NCBI GenBank assembly: GCA_017465155.1
Contig: JAFTWV010000101.1
Span: 36,310-100,309 of the forward strand
DNA from: Clostridia bacterium
GTDB lineage: Bacteria > Bacillota > Clostridia > Christensenellales > Aristaeellaceae
DNA length: 64,000 nucleotides
Reading direction: 5' to 3'
Shown piece after piece: positions 40,855-49,420 of the stretch. The notes under the pieces were generated by a model that worked only from the letters and a program-made list of their open reading frames with translations, had not been told where the DNA came from and searched no databases. The translations under genes were made by a program, and so were the position numbers. Position 1 is the first letter of the stretch, and each line of letters opens with the position of its first letter.

Positions 40855-42639
40855 TTACTTCGCGGCAGCGTCCTGTGCGGCGGCGGTACCGGCGCGGCGG
40901 CCCATGGTGGTGTACAGGCCCAGGGAAGCAGCCAGAACGTAGTTCTCGTTGTAGAAGTAGCGGTTGCTCATTTCGCCTGCAGCATACAGGCCGGGGATCA
41001 CGGTGCCGTCCTGACGGGTCACGCGGCCATCCTCAGTGGTGGTCACGCCGCCGGCAGAGCCGAAGGTGGTGGGATAGACCTTCACGGCGTAGAAGGGAGC
41101 CTGTGCAATGGGCTGCAGGAACATGGCGGGCTTGCCGAACTGCTCGTCCGCACCGGCGGCCACGGCGGCGCTGTACGCGTCGTAGGAGGCCTTCAGGTTG
41201 GCGGTGTAGACATGCATGTTCAGGGCCAGCTCCTCGATGGTTTCGCCCTTGGCGACCACGCCGGCGGCAGCGCCGTTTTCAAGGATCGCGGCGACGTCGG
41301 CATTGGCAGAGTCATAGATGTACCAGAAGGGAGCGTTGCCGTCCTGAATCATGTCGGAGGCGGTGTGATCCATAACGTCCCAGCCTGCCGCGGCAGCTTC
41401 GTTGGCGAAGCGCACGCCGTTGGCGTTCACGCCCAGCTGGCTGTAGATGGTCAGACCGGCGCCGCCCTCCAGCGCAGGATCAACAACGATGTTGAACAGG
41501 GGAGTCGCGAACACGTCGAAGGTGCCTGCGCCGGCCTCAAGGGCCATGAGGAAGCCTTCGCCGGTGTGGCTGACGGAGCTGGTGGGCACCAGACCCGCGC
41601 GGGCCAGCTTGGGGCTGTACTTCTCGACCAGCTCCTGATTCTGGGAGATGCCGCCGGTCGCCATCACGACGGACTTGGCATGGAAGGTGATATTCTCATC
41701 GGCGGTTTCGGCCTTCACACCCACGACGGCGCCGGTTTCATCGGTGATCAGGGAGGTAGCCTTGCAGCCGGTGATCAGCTTCACGCCGCGGCTCTCCACG
41801 GAGGCCTGCAGCATGGCGATCAGACCCGCGCCGCCGCCGTTTGCCAGCGCCATGGGATAGGCGGTGGAAGCCGCATAGGGCTCGGCAGAGAACTGTACGT
41901 CATTGGCAACCAGCCAGTCAACGGTCTCGCCGGTGTCGGCCAGCACGCTGGTCAGACGGTCATAATCGGGATAGCCGCTCTCCACGCCGCTCTTGGACTG
42001 ACGGGCCTTCCAGTAGGCCAGTACGGACTCGAGGTTGTCGGTCTCCAGACGGTTCTCAGCGAACAGCTCGGAATCAACGCTCACCAGAATACCGCCGGCC
42101 AGGAGGGTGGTACCGCCCGCTACGGCCATCTTCTCGATGACGATGACGTCAGCGCCGGCTTCCTTGGCGGCCAGTGCAGCAGTCAAACCGGCAACGCCCG
42201 CGCCTACCACGACCACGTCAGCGGTCTGCTCGGTCTCGGCCTTGGCGGCGGTCTCACTGTCAGCGGCGACGGCCTTCAGGGCAGCCACGTCAGCGCCGGC
42301 CTGCACAGCAGCGGCCTCGACAGCAGCCAGAATGCCCTTGGAGGTCAGGGTCGCGCCGGCCATCGCGTCGATGGCCAGGGACTGCTTTTCCACGATCGCG
42401 CCGGGGATGGCGGCGAAGGCGGGGTCAGACAGACCGGCAGTTTCCGCATGGGAGATGACCTTCACGTCGGTGATGGCGGTCTCGGAGAAGGTGACCTCCA
42501 CCACGATGGGGGTCTCGGCGTTCATACCGGTGCCCTCGCCGGTGTAGACGCCGGGGGTGTAGGCTGCGGCGAAGGCCGGAACAACCAGCATCGTCGCGAG
42601 CATGCTCACGCACAGCAGCAGAGAAATGATGCGCTTCAT
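40855..42639 (-). CDS. Secreted FMN/FAD flavoprotein reductase (fumarate/urocanate reductase-like)
   Basis: The 594-residue protein has a Sec signal peptide (cleavage likely after PAFA, about residue 24). An FMN_bind domain (about 28-110) follows, with the covalent-FMN motif AGAT (94-97, flavin on Thr97). The rest is a FAD-dependent fumarate-reductase-like domain (about 140-590, dinucleotide motif GAGVAG at 146-151, GGTTLLAGG). Such proteins reduce fumarate, urocanate or similar electron acceptors outside the membrane after ApbE attaches FMN. There is no heme motif, so it differs from Shewanella flavocytochrome c. It has no lipobox, so how it stays at the surface is unclear. Single gene with its own promoter and palindrome. 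Confidence 0.88.
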   Translation of the reverse strand: MKRIISLLLCVSMLATMLVVPAFAAAYTPGVYTGEGTGMNAETPIVVEVTFSETAITDVKVISHAETAGLSDPAFAAIPGAIVEKQSLAIDAMAGATLTSKGILAAVEAAAVQAGADVAALKAVAADSETAAKAETEQTADVVVVGAGVAGLTAALAAKEAGADVIVIEKMAVAGGTTLLAGGILVSVDSELFAENRLETDNLESVLAYWKARQSKSGVESGYPDYDRLTSVLADTGETVDWLVANDVQFSAEPYAASTAYPMALANGGGAGLIAMLQASVESRGVKLITGCKATSLITDETGAVVGVKAETADENITFHAKSVVMATGGISQNQELVEKYSPKLARAGLVPTSSVSHTGEGFLMALEAGAGTFDVFATPLFNIVVDPALEGGAGLTIYSQLGVNANGVRFANEAAAAGWDVMDHTASDMIQDGNAPFWYIYDSANADVAAILENGAAAGVVAKGETIEELALNMHVYTANLKASYDAYSAAVAAGADEQFGKPAMFLQPIAQAPFYAVKVYPTTFGSAGGVTTTEDGRVTRQDGTVIPGLYAAGEMSNRYFYNENYVLAASLGLYTTMGRRAGTAAAQDAAAK

Positions 42640-42668
42640 GTTCTTGATACGCTCCTTTCATGATTCGC

Positions 42669-42727
42669 TTGTTTATTTCTAAACAAACATTTGCTTATAT
42701 ATTACTGTACTGGTGGGTATTTGTAAA
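42669..42727 (-). promoter_or_regulatory. Flavoprotein promoter with 5' UTR palindrome
   Basis: Minus strand: TTTACA (42722-42727), 17-bp spacer, TAATAT (42699-42704). The perfect palindrome TTGTTTA-4-TAAACAA (42669-42686) begins 12 bp after the -10 box. It looks like a TetR- or MarR-type operator. Confidence 0.75.
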
Positions 42728-42756
42728 GTGGTTTTTACGGCATAACAGATGTATAC

Positions 42757-42790
42757 AAAACACGCCGCTCCTCCGGTGTGGGGCGGCGTG
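42757..42790 (-). terminator. Terminator of the decayed XRE gene
   Basis: CACGCCGC / GCGGCGTG stem followed by TTTTGTATAC on the minus strand. Confidence 0.7.
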
Positions 42791-42807
42791 AGGACCGCAT
42801 GGCTTGT

Positions 42808-43147
42808 TCAGGGGGTCAGCAGGTGATACAGGTTTTGCCCGAAGTTATGAAACGTCTCAGTCCAATGGGGATAGATCGCGGCCAGCGCAAGGAGGACCAC
42901 AAGCGCAATGGCGATATTTCCAGCCTATGTAAAAAGATCCTTGCTGCGCTGTGCTTTCGGCACGGTCTGTTCATTGCGCTGCGCCAGCTGTCGGGCTACG
43001 TCGCTCAGTGCTGCGGGCTCCTGCGGCTGCGGTTCATCCGGCAGCACATGGGGATACGGTCTGGCGGACAACGTTCAGCAGGACGGTCAGCTGTTCCTGC
43101 GGCATGTCCCTGTTGATACGTGCTTTCTTCAGATTCTCGTGCAGCAT
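42808..43147 (-). pseudogene. Decayed XRE-family regulator with C-terminal membrane helix
   Basis: From the ATG at 43147 the frame reads MLHENLKKARINRDMPQEQL and continues to NVVRQTVS, the start of an XRE helix-turn-helix. The expected KWEKG-type continuation is missing and the frame shifts near 43057. In the shifted frame PHVLPDEPQPQEPAALSDVA continues to a TAG (about 42920). Beyond the TAG the same frame encodes a hydrophobic helix (AGNIAIALVVLLALAAIY) and ends at TGA (42808-42810). One small deletion/frameshift plus one stop therefore separate it from an intact HTH-plus-membrane protein. The rest of the 655-bp gap is regulatory or terminator sequence. Confidence 0.72.
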
Positions 43148-43237
43148 GGTAAGCATTCTGAATGTTTTTGCAGGAACATGATAATACACCGGCGTCTGTC
43201 TGACAAGCAACGGGTATGAACATCCGGCGGCAGCCTG

Positions 43238-43267
43238 AAAAAAAGCGCTCCGGCTGCCCGGAACGCT
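43238..43267 (-). terminator. Terminator of the YitT-family gene
   Basis: AGCGTTCCGG / CCGGAGCGCT hairpin followed by TTTTTT on the minus strand. Confidence 0.85.
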
Positions 43268-43294
43268 CTGTTCAGGTCTGGTCACCGCCCGGCT

Positions 43295-44158
43295 TCATTC
43301 CACCGGGGGCAGGTGGCGCTTGCTTTCGGAGAAGCCGCGGCCGCTGACGCGCGTGACCTGCGAGAGAATCATGAAGGCGTGGGGATCGATCTTTCGGATC
43401 AGCTGCTCAGTGCGGTGACGCTCGCGGGGGGAGATGACGCAGATGAGCATGTCCGTCTCCTGGCGGCGATAGCCGGTCTGGGCGTGGAGCATGGTCACGC
43501 CGCGATCCACATCGGTCAGAATCGCCTGACGGATCTCGTCGGCCTTCTCGCTGACGATCTCCAGCTGGAAGCGCTGGTCACCCAGGGCCATCACCTTGTC
43601 AAGCACCATTGTGTACACCACCGTCAGCAGGATGCCGTAGAGCAGCCGTTCCCGGTCGGTGAAGACAGCCTGCAGCAGCAGGATGAAGGTATCGAAGACA
43701 TACAGGCTTTTTGAAACGGGAATGCCGAGGAATTTCTGCAGCAGCAGCGGCGGAATGTCCATGCCGCCCGTGCTGGCGCCGAGCTTGACGATCATCGCGA
43801 TGGAAGCGCCGATGCAGAAGCCGCCGAAGAGCGTGCAGATCATCAGATCATCCGTCAGGACAAAATCCCCCACGATCTCCTGCAGCAGTGCGAGGAAGAC
43901 GGGAGAAGCGATGGTGCTGACCAGTGTCGTCATTGCAAAGGGCTTGCCCAGCAGGAACAGCCCCAGCAGGTACATTGCCGCGTTGAATACGGCAACGAAC
44001 ACGGAAATCGGGAGATCAAGAAAATGCTTCAGCGCGAGGGCAATGCCAGTCGTACCGCCGGTGATCAGGCCGGAGGGCAGGATGAACAGCACGATGCCCA
44101 GCTGCATCAGGAAATTGCCGAAAAGGATGATGGGAAGAGACTTGAGAGCTGCTTTCAT
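43295..44158 (-). CDS. YitT-family membrane protein (DUF161/DUF2179)
   Basis: The 287-residue protein has five to six N-terminal membrane helices. The YitT motifs FILPSGLITGGTTGIAL and GASTGGMDIPPLLLQK are present, followed by a cytoplasmic C-terminal DUF2179 domain (about 205-285). The function of the family is not established. The start at 44158 follows GGAG; an upstream in-frame ATG at 44230 lies inside the previous gene region. It is 65 bp downstream of the amidohydrolase, probably the same transcript. Confidence 0.88.
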   Translation of the reverse strand: MKAALKSLPIILFGNFLMQLGIVLFILPSGLITGGTTGIALALKHFLDLPISVFVAVFNAAMYLLGLFLLGKPFAMTTLVSTIASPVFLALLQEIVGDFVLTDDLMICTLFGGFCIGASIAMIVKLGASTGGMDIPPLLLQKFLGIPVSKSLYVFDTFILLLQAVFTDRERLLYGILLTVVYTMVLDKVMALGDQRFQLEIVSEKADEIRQAILTDVDRGVTMLHAQTGYRRQETDMLICVISPRERHRTEQLIRKIDPHAFMILSQVTRVSGRGFSESKRHLPPVE

Positions 44159-44223
44159 GGGTGGTGCTCCGTTTCTGGAAGTGCGTGGGGGTGTTTCGGG
44201 ATTGATGGAGAGCGCGGCAGGGG

Positions 44224-45447
44224 TCAGCAAAGGTTCTTTTCGAGCTTGCCGTTGAGGAAAACGGCCTTGACATGGTCTGCGTGGGCGAGAACACGGATGT
44301 CCTCCAGCGGGTTGCCGTCCACAAGCACCACATCCGCCAGCTTGCCGGCTTCGAGGGAGCCGGTCTCGTGGCCGGCCAGCATCAGGTGCGCAGCGTTGAT
44401 TGTACCTGCGCGGATGGCTTCCATGGGAGTCATGCCGGCGCGGGTCATGGCGACAAACTCGCTGCCCAGCTCCAGATAGGGAGAGTTGCGGGAGTTGCTG
44501 TAATCCGAGCCGAAGGCGATGCGGATGCCGGCTTCGCGGGCCATTCGGATGGTCTCCTTGTTGGCTTCGGCGCAGTCGCGGGCTTTCCTGGCCATCCAGT
44601 CGGGCAGGCCCGGGATATTGGCCACGCCAAGGGACACTGCAAGGGTCGTGACCAGCGTTGCGTCCATTTTGGCCATCAGGTCGATTTCGCGCTGCGTCAG
44701 CATCACGCCGTGCTCGATGCAGCTGACGCCTGCCTTCAGGGCTGCATAGGCGCCCTCGTAGCCGGTACAGTGGGCGCAGACGTAGGTGTGATGGCGCTTG
44801 GCTTCCTCCACAATCACACGCAGCTCCTCGTCGGAGAAGGCCACGTCGTCTACGCGGTCGGTGGGGGAGGATACGCCGCCGGTGGCGCAGATCTTGATGA
44901 ACTTTGCGCCCGTTCGGAACTGCTCGCGCACGCCGCGCAGGCAGTCCTCGGGACCATCGATAAGATAAGTGGTGGAATCGTCGCGGTTGAACTCCTCTTT
45001 GGACTTGCTCACATCAAAGTCAGAGTGGCCGGAGGTGATGCCCAGTACCCGGCCGCCGGGCATGATCTTTGGGCCGCGCAGCACGCCGCGTTCCACCGCG
45101 CGGGAGAGAAAGCAGCCTGCGCGGCTCATGTCACGGATGCCGGTAAAGCCTGCGTCCAGCAGCAATCCGCACTGGTATGCGCCGCCCAGCAGCTGATCAC
45201 CGAAGAGCTTGCCGCCGCAGAAGGATCCTGCGTCCTGATGACCGGTCAGATGGGCGTGGCAGTCGATAAAGCCGGGCAGGATGGTGCCGTCTGGAACGGA
45301 CAGCACCTGAGCCTGGTCGGGAATTTTCGCCGGATCATAGGAGCCGACGTAGCTCAGACGGGTTCCTTCGATCACAACAAGTCCGTCCTCGATGGGCGAG
45401 GGCGATACAGCATCGATGATGCGGCCGCGAATGGCATATGCGTTCAT
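44224..45447 (-). CDS. Metal-dependent amidohydrolase (Xaa-Pro dipeptidase/imidazolonepropionase-like)
   Basis: The 407-residue TIM-barrel amidohydrolase has the metal ligands HAH in FIDCHAHL and a carboxylatable Lys in GAKFIKI. His in CAHCTG, His in CIEHG and Asp in AFGSDYS complete the site. The closest type appears to be the group that cleaves N-acyl or Xaa-Pro-like dipeptides; imidazolonepropionase itself is less likely because no hut genes are near. The start at 45447 has AGGAGG upstream. It faces the peptide-transport operon across a divergent promoter region, which supports a peptide-related role (inference). Confidence 0.85.
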   Translation of the reverse strand: MNAYAIRGRIIDAVSPSPIEDGLVVIEGTRLSYVGSYDPAKIPDQAQVLSVPDGTILPGFIDCHAHLTGHQDAGSFCGGKLFGDQLLGGAYQCGLLLDAGFTGIRDMSRAGCFLSRAVERGVLRGPKIMPGGRVLGITSGHSDFDVSKSKEEFNRDDSTTYLIDGPEDCLRGVREQFRTGAKFIKICATGGVSSPTDRVDDVAFSDEELRVIVEEAKRHHTYVCAHCTGYEGAYAALKAGVSCIEHGVMLTQREIDLMAKMDATLVTTLAVSLGVANIPGLPDWMARKARDCAEANKETIRMAREAGIRIAFGSDYSNSRNSPYLELGSEFVAMTRAGMTPMEAIRAGTINAAHLMLAGHETGSLEAGKLADVVLVDGNPLEDIRVLAHADHVKAVFLNGKLEKNLC

Positions 45448-45478
45448 GGCGGGCCTCCTGTGCATTTCGTTTTTCTAC

Positions 45479-45507
45479 ATCATAAATCGACGGACGGGTC
45501 TTGTCAA
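45479..45507 (-). promoter_or_regulatory. Promoter of the amidohydrolase-YitT unit
   Basis: Minus strand: TTGACA, 17-bp spacer, TATGAT, about 30 bp before the start. Confidence 0.75.
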
Positions 45508-45614
45508 CAGCAAAAGCGGCTAAGATCAACAAACTGTCACCCCTGAAGACGGGACGATACAAAATAAAAACAGAGATTTCCTTGCTTTTTGGCGGATGTT
45601 GGCAGGCGTTCACC

Positions 45615-45643
45615 TTGACATTTTGACACCTGTCGGGTATAGT
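45615..45643 (+). promoter_or_regulatory. Promoter of the second oligopeptide transporter operon
   Basis: TTGACA, 17-bp spacer, TATAGT, about 55 bp before the SBP start. Confidence 0.8.
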
Positions 45644-45699
45644 AAAAATGGCATTGCTGCTACCGTTGAAAACATCACACCCTTAAGGAGGATACCTGT

Positions 45700-47379
45700 A
45701 TGAAGAAGCGCATCGTGGCGATCCTGCTGGCGCTGGCCATGCTGCTGAGCACTGTGGCCCTGGCAGAGACCGCGGCCTATCCCGTAGAGGGCGAAGGCTC
45801 TCTGACCTTTGTGGCGACTGAGCCCAATACACTGAACATGGTGCAGGCCAGCTCCAACCTGGACTCTGCTGTGTTCTACCTGACCTCTGCCATGCTGTAC
45901 CGCCCTTATAACGGCAACGTGTATCCCGAGCTGGCCGCCAAGTGCGACGTGAGCGAGGACAAGCTGACCTATACCTACACCCTGAAGGATGCCGTGTACT
46001 CCGACGGCACCCCCATCGTGGCGGCGGACTTCGCCTACTATATGATCGCTACCATGGACGGTACCTCTGCTGCCTACTACAAGAATGGCACAAAGTACAT
46101 GAACGGTGAGTGCACCGCTGCAGATGTGGGCATCTACGCCAAGGATGAAAAGACGCTCGTGGTGGAGCTGGAGATGCTGACGGCGGACTTCTCTCCCGAG
46201 CTGGAAATCTATCCCCTGCAGCAGGCCTTCGTCGAGGCCAAGGGCGAGCAGCTGGGCGGCACCCCTGCCGACCTGATGTACTCCGGCCCCTATGTGCTGA
46301 CCGAGTGGGTCTATGGCTCCTACATGACCTTCAAGAAGAATCCCTCCTATGTGGACGCCGCTGCTTCCTTCCCGCTGGCTGAGCTGCGCCTGATCCACAG
46401 CGTGGATGAGTCTGGCCGTTACAGCATGTTCACCTCCGGTGAGGCTGATGTGCTGACCTTCATCAGCGAAGAGACCCAGCAGATGATCCCCAATCAGGCC
46501 AAGCAGTATGTTTCTGACGCGATGCAGGGCCTGGAGTTCAACACCACCGGCATGATGTTCGACGCGGCTCAGGGCACCTTCCTGCCCCGTGACGCTGAGG
46601 TCACCAAGGTGCTGTCCAACGAGAACTTCCGCAAGGCGCTGTCCTATGCCATCAACCGCGAGCTGCTGGTGATGGTCATCAATCCCTCCGGTCTGCCCGT
46701 GAACCGTCTGGTCACGCCCATGGCGGAAGGCAATACGGACGGCTCCAGGTTCGTTGAGGATTATCCCCTGACGGCTGACTACGCAGCGCCCATCACCGGC
46801 GACGCCGAGGCTGCCAAGGCTTACCTCGCCAAGGCTCTTGAGGAGCTGGGCTATGCTTCCGTGAAGGATCTGCCCACCATTAAGTACCTGTGCTTTGAGA
46901 ATGGTGCGTTCCGTCTGATGGCCGAGACCCTGCAGTCTGAATGGAAGTCCATTCTGGGCCTGGAATGCATCGAGATCGAAATGAAGCCCGTGCAGGACGC
47001 TGTCATGTCCATGGTGTTCCTGAACTACGATATCTATTTCCAGTCTGTGTCCTCCTCCAGCGCCACGCCCCGTTCCTTCCTGGAGCAGTGGAAGACTGGC
47101 GGCGCGATTTCCGACGCCATGCAGTCCGGCGCTCCCTTCGGCTCCGTCTATTCCAATGCGGAATTCGACGCGCTGGTTGAGCAGGCCATGTTTGAGTTTG
47201 ATACCGCCAAGCGTCAGGCGCTGATCGCGCAGGCGGAGCAGATCATGATTGAGGAGCACATCTTCGTCCCGATCCTGCTGCAGGGCGGCTACTATGCGGT
47301 GCAGGATTACGTGCAGGGCTTCGTCTCTGTGGGCAATCAGGAAGGCTACATGTTCAACCACACCACCGTGACCAAGTAA
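45700..47379 (+). CDS. Oligopeptide-type ABC transporter substrate-binding protein without lipobox
   Basis: The 559-residue family 5 solute-binding protein has a signal peptide ending ALA-ETAAYP with no cysteine at the cleavage site, so it is not a classic lipoprotein. Family features include KDAVYSDGTPIVAADFAYYM and FRKALSYAINRELLV. It first binds peptides outside the cell and then passes them to the BCDF complex encoded next. Many codons end in C. AAGGAGG lies upstream of the start, and a stable hairpin follows the stop. Confidence 0.9.
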   Translation: MKKRIVAILLALAMLLSTVALAETAAYPVEGEGSLTFVATEPNTLNMVQASSNLDSAVFYLTSAMLYRPYNGNVYPELAAKCDVSEDKLTYTYTLKDAVYSDGTPIVAADFAYYMIATMDGTSAAYYKNGTKYMNGECTAADVGIYAKDEKTLVVELEMLTADFSPELEIYPLQQAFVEAKGEQLGGTPADLMYSGPYVLTEWVYGSYMTFKKNPSYVDAAASFPLAELRLIHSVDESGRYSMFTSGEADVLTFISEETQQMIPNQAKQYVSDAMQGLEFNTTGMMFDAAQGTFLPRDAEVTKVLSNENFRKALSYAINRELLVMVINPSGLPVNRLVTPMAEGNTDGSRFVEDYPLTADYAAPITGDAEAAKAYLAKALEELGYASVKDLPTIKYLCFENGAFRLMAETLQSEWKSILGLECIEIEMKPVQDAVMSMVFLNYDIYFQSVSSSSATPRSFLEQWKTGGAISDAMQSGAPFGSVYSNAEFDALVEQAMFEFDTAKRQALIAQAEQIMIEEHIFVPILLQGGYYAVQDYVQGFVSVGNQEGYMFNHTTVTK

Positions 47380-47401
47380 TTTCCCCTCAATATCAAAGGA
47401 T

Positions 47402-47440
47402 GCAGCAGAGGCTGGAGGCAATCCGCCTCTGCTGCTTTCG
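47402..47440 (+). other. Intercistronic hairpin after the SBP gene
   Basis: GCAGCAGAGGC / GCCTCTGCTGC, an 11-bp stem followed by TTTCGC, lies in the 82-bp gap before the permease gene. It looks like an attenuating or mRNA-stabilising hairpin that would raise SBP over transporter levels. Confidence 0.65.
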
Positions 47441-47461
47441 CTTATTCCGTGGAGGTTTCCC

Positions 47462-48379
47462 ATGACGAAATACATCCTCAAGCGTCTGCTGATTTCGATC
47501 CTGACGATCTGGGCGGTGGCGACGGTCTGCTTTTTCCTCCTGCGGCTGCTGCCGGGCAATCCCTTTATCCTGCAGAATCCGCTGGACATGAAGAACGCTG
47601 AAAAGATGATGGCCTTCTACGGGCTGGACAAGCCCCTGTGGGAGCAGTATGTGTCCTACCTTCAGAGCCTGCTCCGGCTGGATTTCGGCTATTCTCTGAC
47701 TCACGTGGGCCGCAGCGTCAACGATGTGATTGTGCAGTATTTCCCCATCACGGCGCAGCTGGGTATTCAGGCGCTGCTGCTGGGCATGCCCATCGGTATG
47801 GCGCTGGGCATCGTGTCGGCTGTACGGCGGGGCGGCGCGTTTGACTACGGCTGCCAGATCGGCTCGGTCGTTTCCACGTCCATTCCGTCCTTCGTGCTGG
47901 CGGCAGTGATGCAGCTGGTATTCGGCGTGTACCTGAAGTGGTTCCCGGTCAGCCAGTGGCTCAGCTTCCGGCATACGATCCTGCCTACGATTATCCTGAG
48001 CCTCGGCATCATTGCGGGCCACTGCCGCTCCATGCGTACGCTGATGCTGGAGGTCGGCCGTCAGGATTATCTGAAAACCGCCAAGTCGAAGGGCATCAGC
48101 AATGTGCGCATTGTGGTGTTCCACCAGATCCGCAATGCCATATTGCCCATGATCACCGGCCTTGGCATGGAGATCGCCAGCCTCCTGATGGGTTCCTACA
48201 TCATCGAGAAGGTGTTTTCCATTCCTGGTCTTGGCGCGTATTTCGTCACGTCCATCACAGGTCTTGATTACACGATGACCATGGGCCTGGTGGTGTTCCA
48301 GGCGGCGATTGTGGTGTTTGCCAATTTCGTTGTCGATCTGCTCTACGGCCTGATCGATCCGCGCGTGCGCATTGTATAA
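47462..48379 (+). CDS. Oligopeptide ABC transporter permease (DppB type)
   Basis: The 305-residue permease has about six helices and the EAA loop VGRQDYLKTAKSKGISNVRI. TGGAGG lies upstream of the ATG. Forms the channel with the next gene product. Confidence 0.92.
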   Translation: MTKYILKRLLISILTIWAVATVCFFLLRLLPGNPFILQNPLDMKNAEKMMAFYGLDKPLWEQYVSYLQSLLRLDFGYSLTHVGRSVNDVIVQYFPITAQLGIQALLLGMPIGMALGIVSAVRRGGAFDYGCQIGSVVSTSIPSFVLAAVMQLVFGVYLKWFPVSQWLSFRHTILPTIILSLGIIAGHCRSMRTLMLEVGRQDYLKTAKSKGISNVRIVVFHQIRNAILPMITGLGMEIASLLMGSYIIEKVFSIPGLGAYFVTSITGLDYTMTMGLVVFQAAIVVFANFVVDLLYGLIDPRVRIV

Positions 48380-48391
48380 AGGAGGGTGCTT

Positions 48392-49420
48392 ATGGAAGAA
48401 ATCAAGCTCACCGGCCATCCGTTTGACGACGGATTGACCGACGATGATTTTGCCCCTGTGCCCGACAGGAGCGCGATTGTGGACAGCATCCGCCCCTCCA
48501 TGCGCTACTGGCCGGAGGTCGGCAGAAGGCTGATGAAGAACAAGGTTGCGGTATTTTCGATCCTGCTGCTGACGGTGATTGTACTGATGGCAATCCTTGT
48601 GCCCATCCTTTCGCCCTACGAGTATGATGCGACCAGCCTCATGTCTGCCCGTAAGCCTCCCAGCTGGGAGCATCCCTTCGGCACGGACAAGGTCGGCCGT
48701 GACATGTTCACCCGTGTGTTCATGGGTACGCGTACGTCGCTGATCATCGGCGTAGTGGGCGCGTTTCTGCCCTTTGTGCTGGGTATGGTGATCGGTGCGG
48801 TTTCCGGCTGGTTCGGCGGCAAGGTTGATATGATCATCATGCGGGTGGTGGACATCATGCTGTGCATCCCCTCGATGATCTACATGATCCTGATCCTCGT
48901 GGTGCTGGGCGGCAGTCCCACGTCGCTGATCATCGCGCTGGCGCTGTCGGGCTGGATGGGCTCTGCGCGCAGCTTCCGCGGCCGCATCCTGCAGTTCAGG
49001 AACCGTGAATTTGTGCTGGCGGCCACCACCCTCGGCGCTCGTCCGGGCCGCATCATCGTGCGTCACATCCTGCCCAACATTCTGGGCAATATGGCCGTGG
49101 GCCTGTGTTCAGCAATCCCCGGCGCCATCTTTGCCGAGGCCGGCATGAGCTATATCGGCCTTGGCATCAGCCCGCCCATGACGTCCCTTGGTCAATTGTC
49201 CAGCGACGGCATGCAGGTATTCCTGACCCAGTTTTATCTGTTCTTCTTCCCGTCGCTGATCATCTGCCTGATCGTGTTTGCGCTGTTCCTGTTCGGCAAC
49301 GCGCTGCGCGATGCGCTGGATCCCAAGCTCCGCGACGAGGATTATTTGGCCCGTATGTACCGCAAAACCCGTCGCCTGACGATCCGCAACACGAAGAAGG
49401 AGGCTGCAGCGAATGAGTGA
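48392..49420 (+). CDS. Oligopeptide ABC transporter permease (DppC type)
   Basis: The 342-residue permease has an extended N-terminal cytoplasmic segment (about 1-48). The HPFGTDKVGRDMFTRVFMG motif and the EAA region REFVLAATTLGARPGR follow. Start at 48392 after AAAGGAGGG. The stop overlaps the next gene by 8 bp. Confidence 0.92.
   Translation: MEEIKLTGHPFDDGLTDDDFAPVPDRSAIVDSIRPSMRYWPEVGRRLMKNKVAVFSILLLTVIVLMAILVPILSPYEYDATSLMSARKPPSWEHPFGTDKVGRDMFTRVFMGTRTSLIIGVVGAFLPFVLGMVIGAVSGWFGGKVDMIIMRVVDIMLCIPSMIYMILILVVLGGSPTSLIIALALSGWMGSARSFRGRILQFRNREFVLAATTLGARPGRIIVRHILPNILGNMAVGLCSAIPGAIFAEAGMSYIGLGISPPMTSLGQLSSDGMQVFLTQFYLFFFPSLIICLIVFALFLFGNALRDALDPKLRDEDYLARMYRKTRRLTIRNTKKEAAANE

Noticed and set aside
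44224-45447. Amidohydrolase as imidazolonepropionase (hutI)
   Set aside because: The fold fits, but no histidine-degradation gene is nearby and the residues around the metal site fit the dipeptidase-like group as well; left unnamed.
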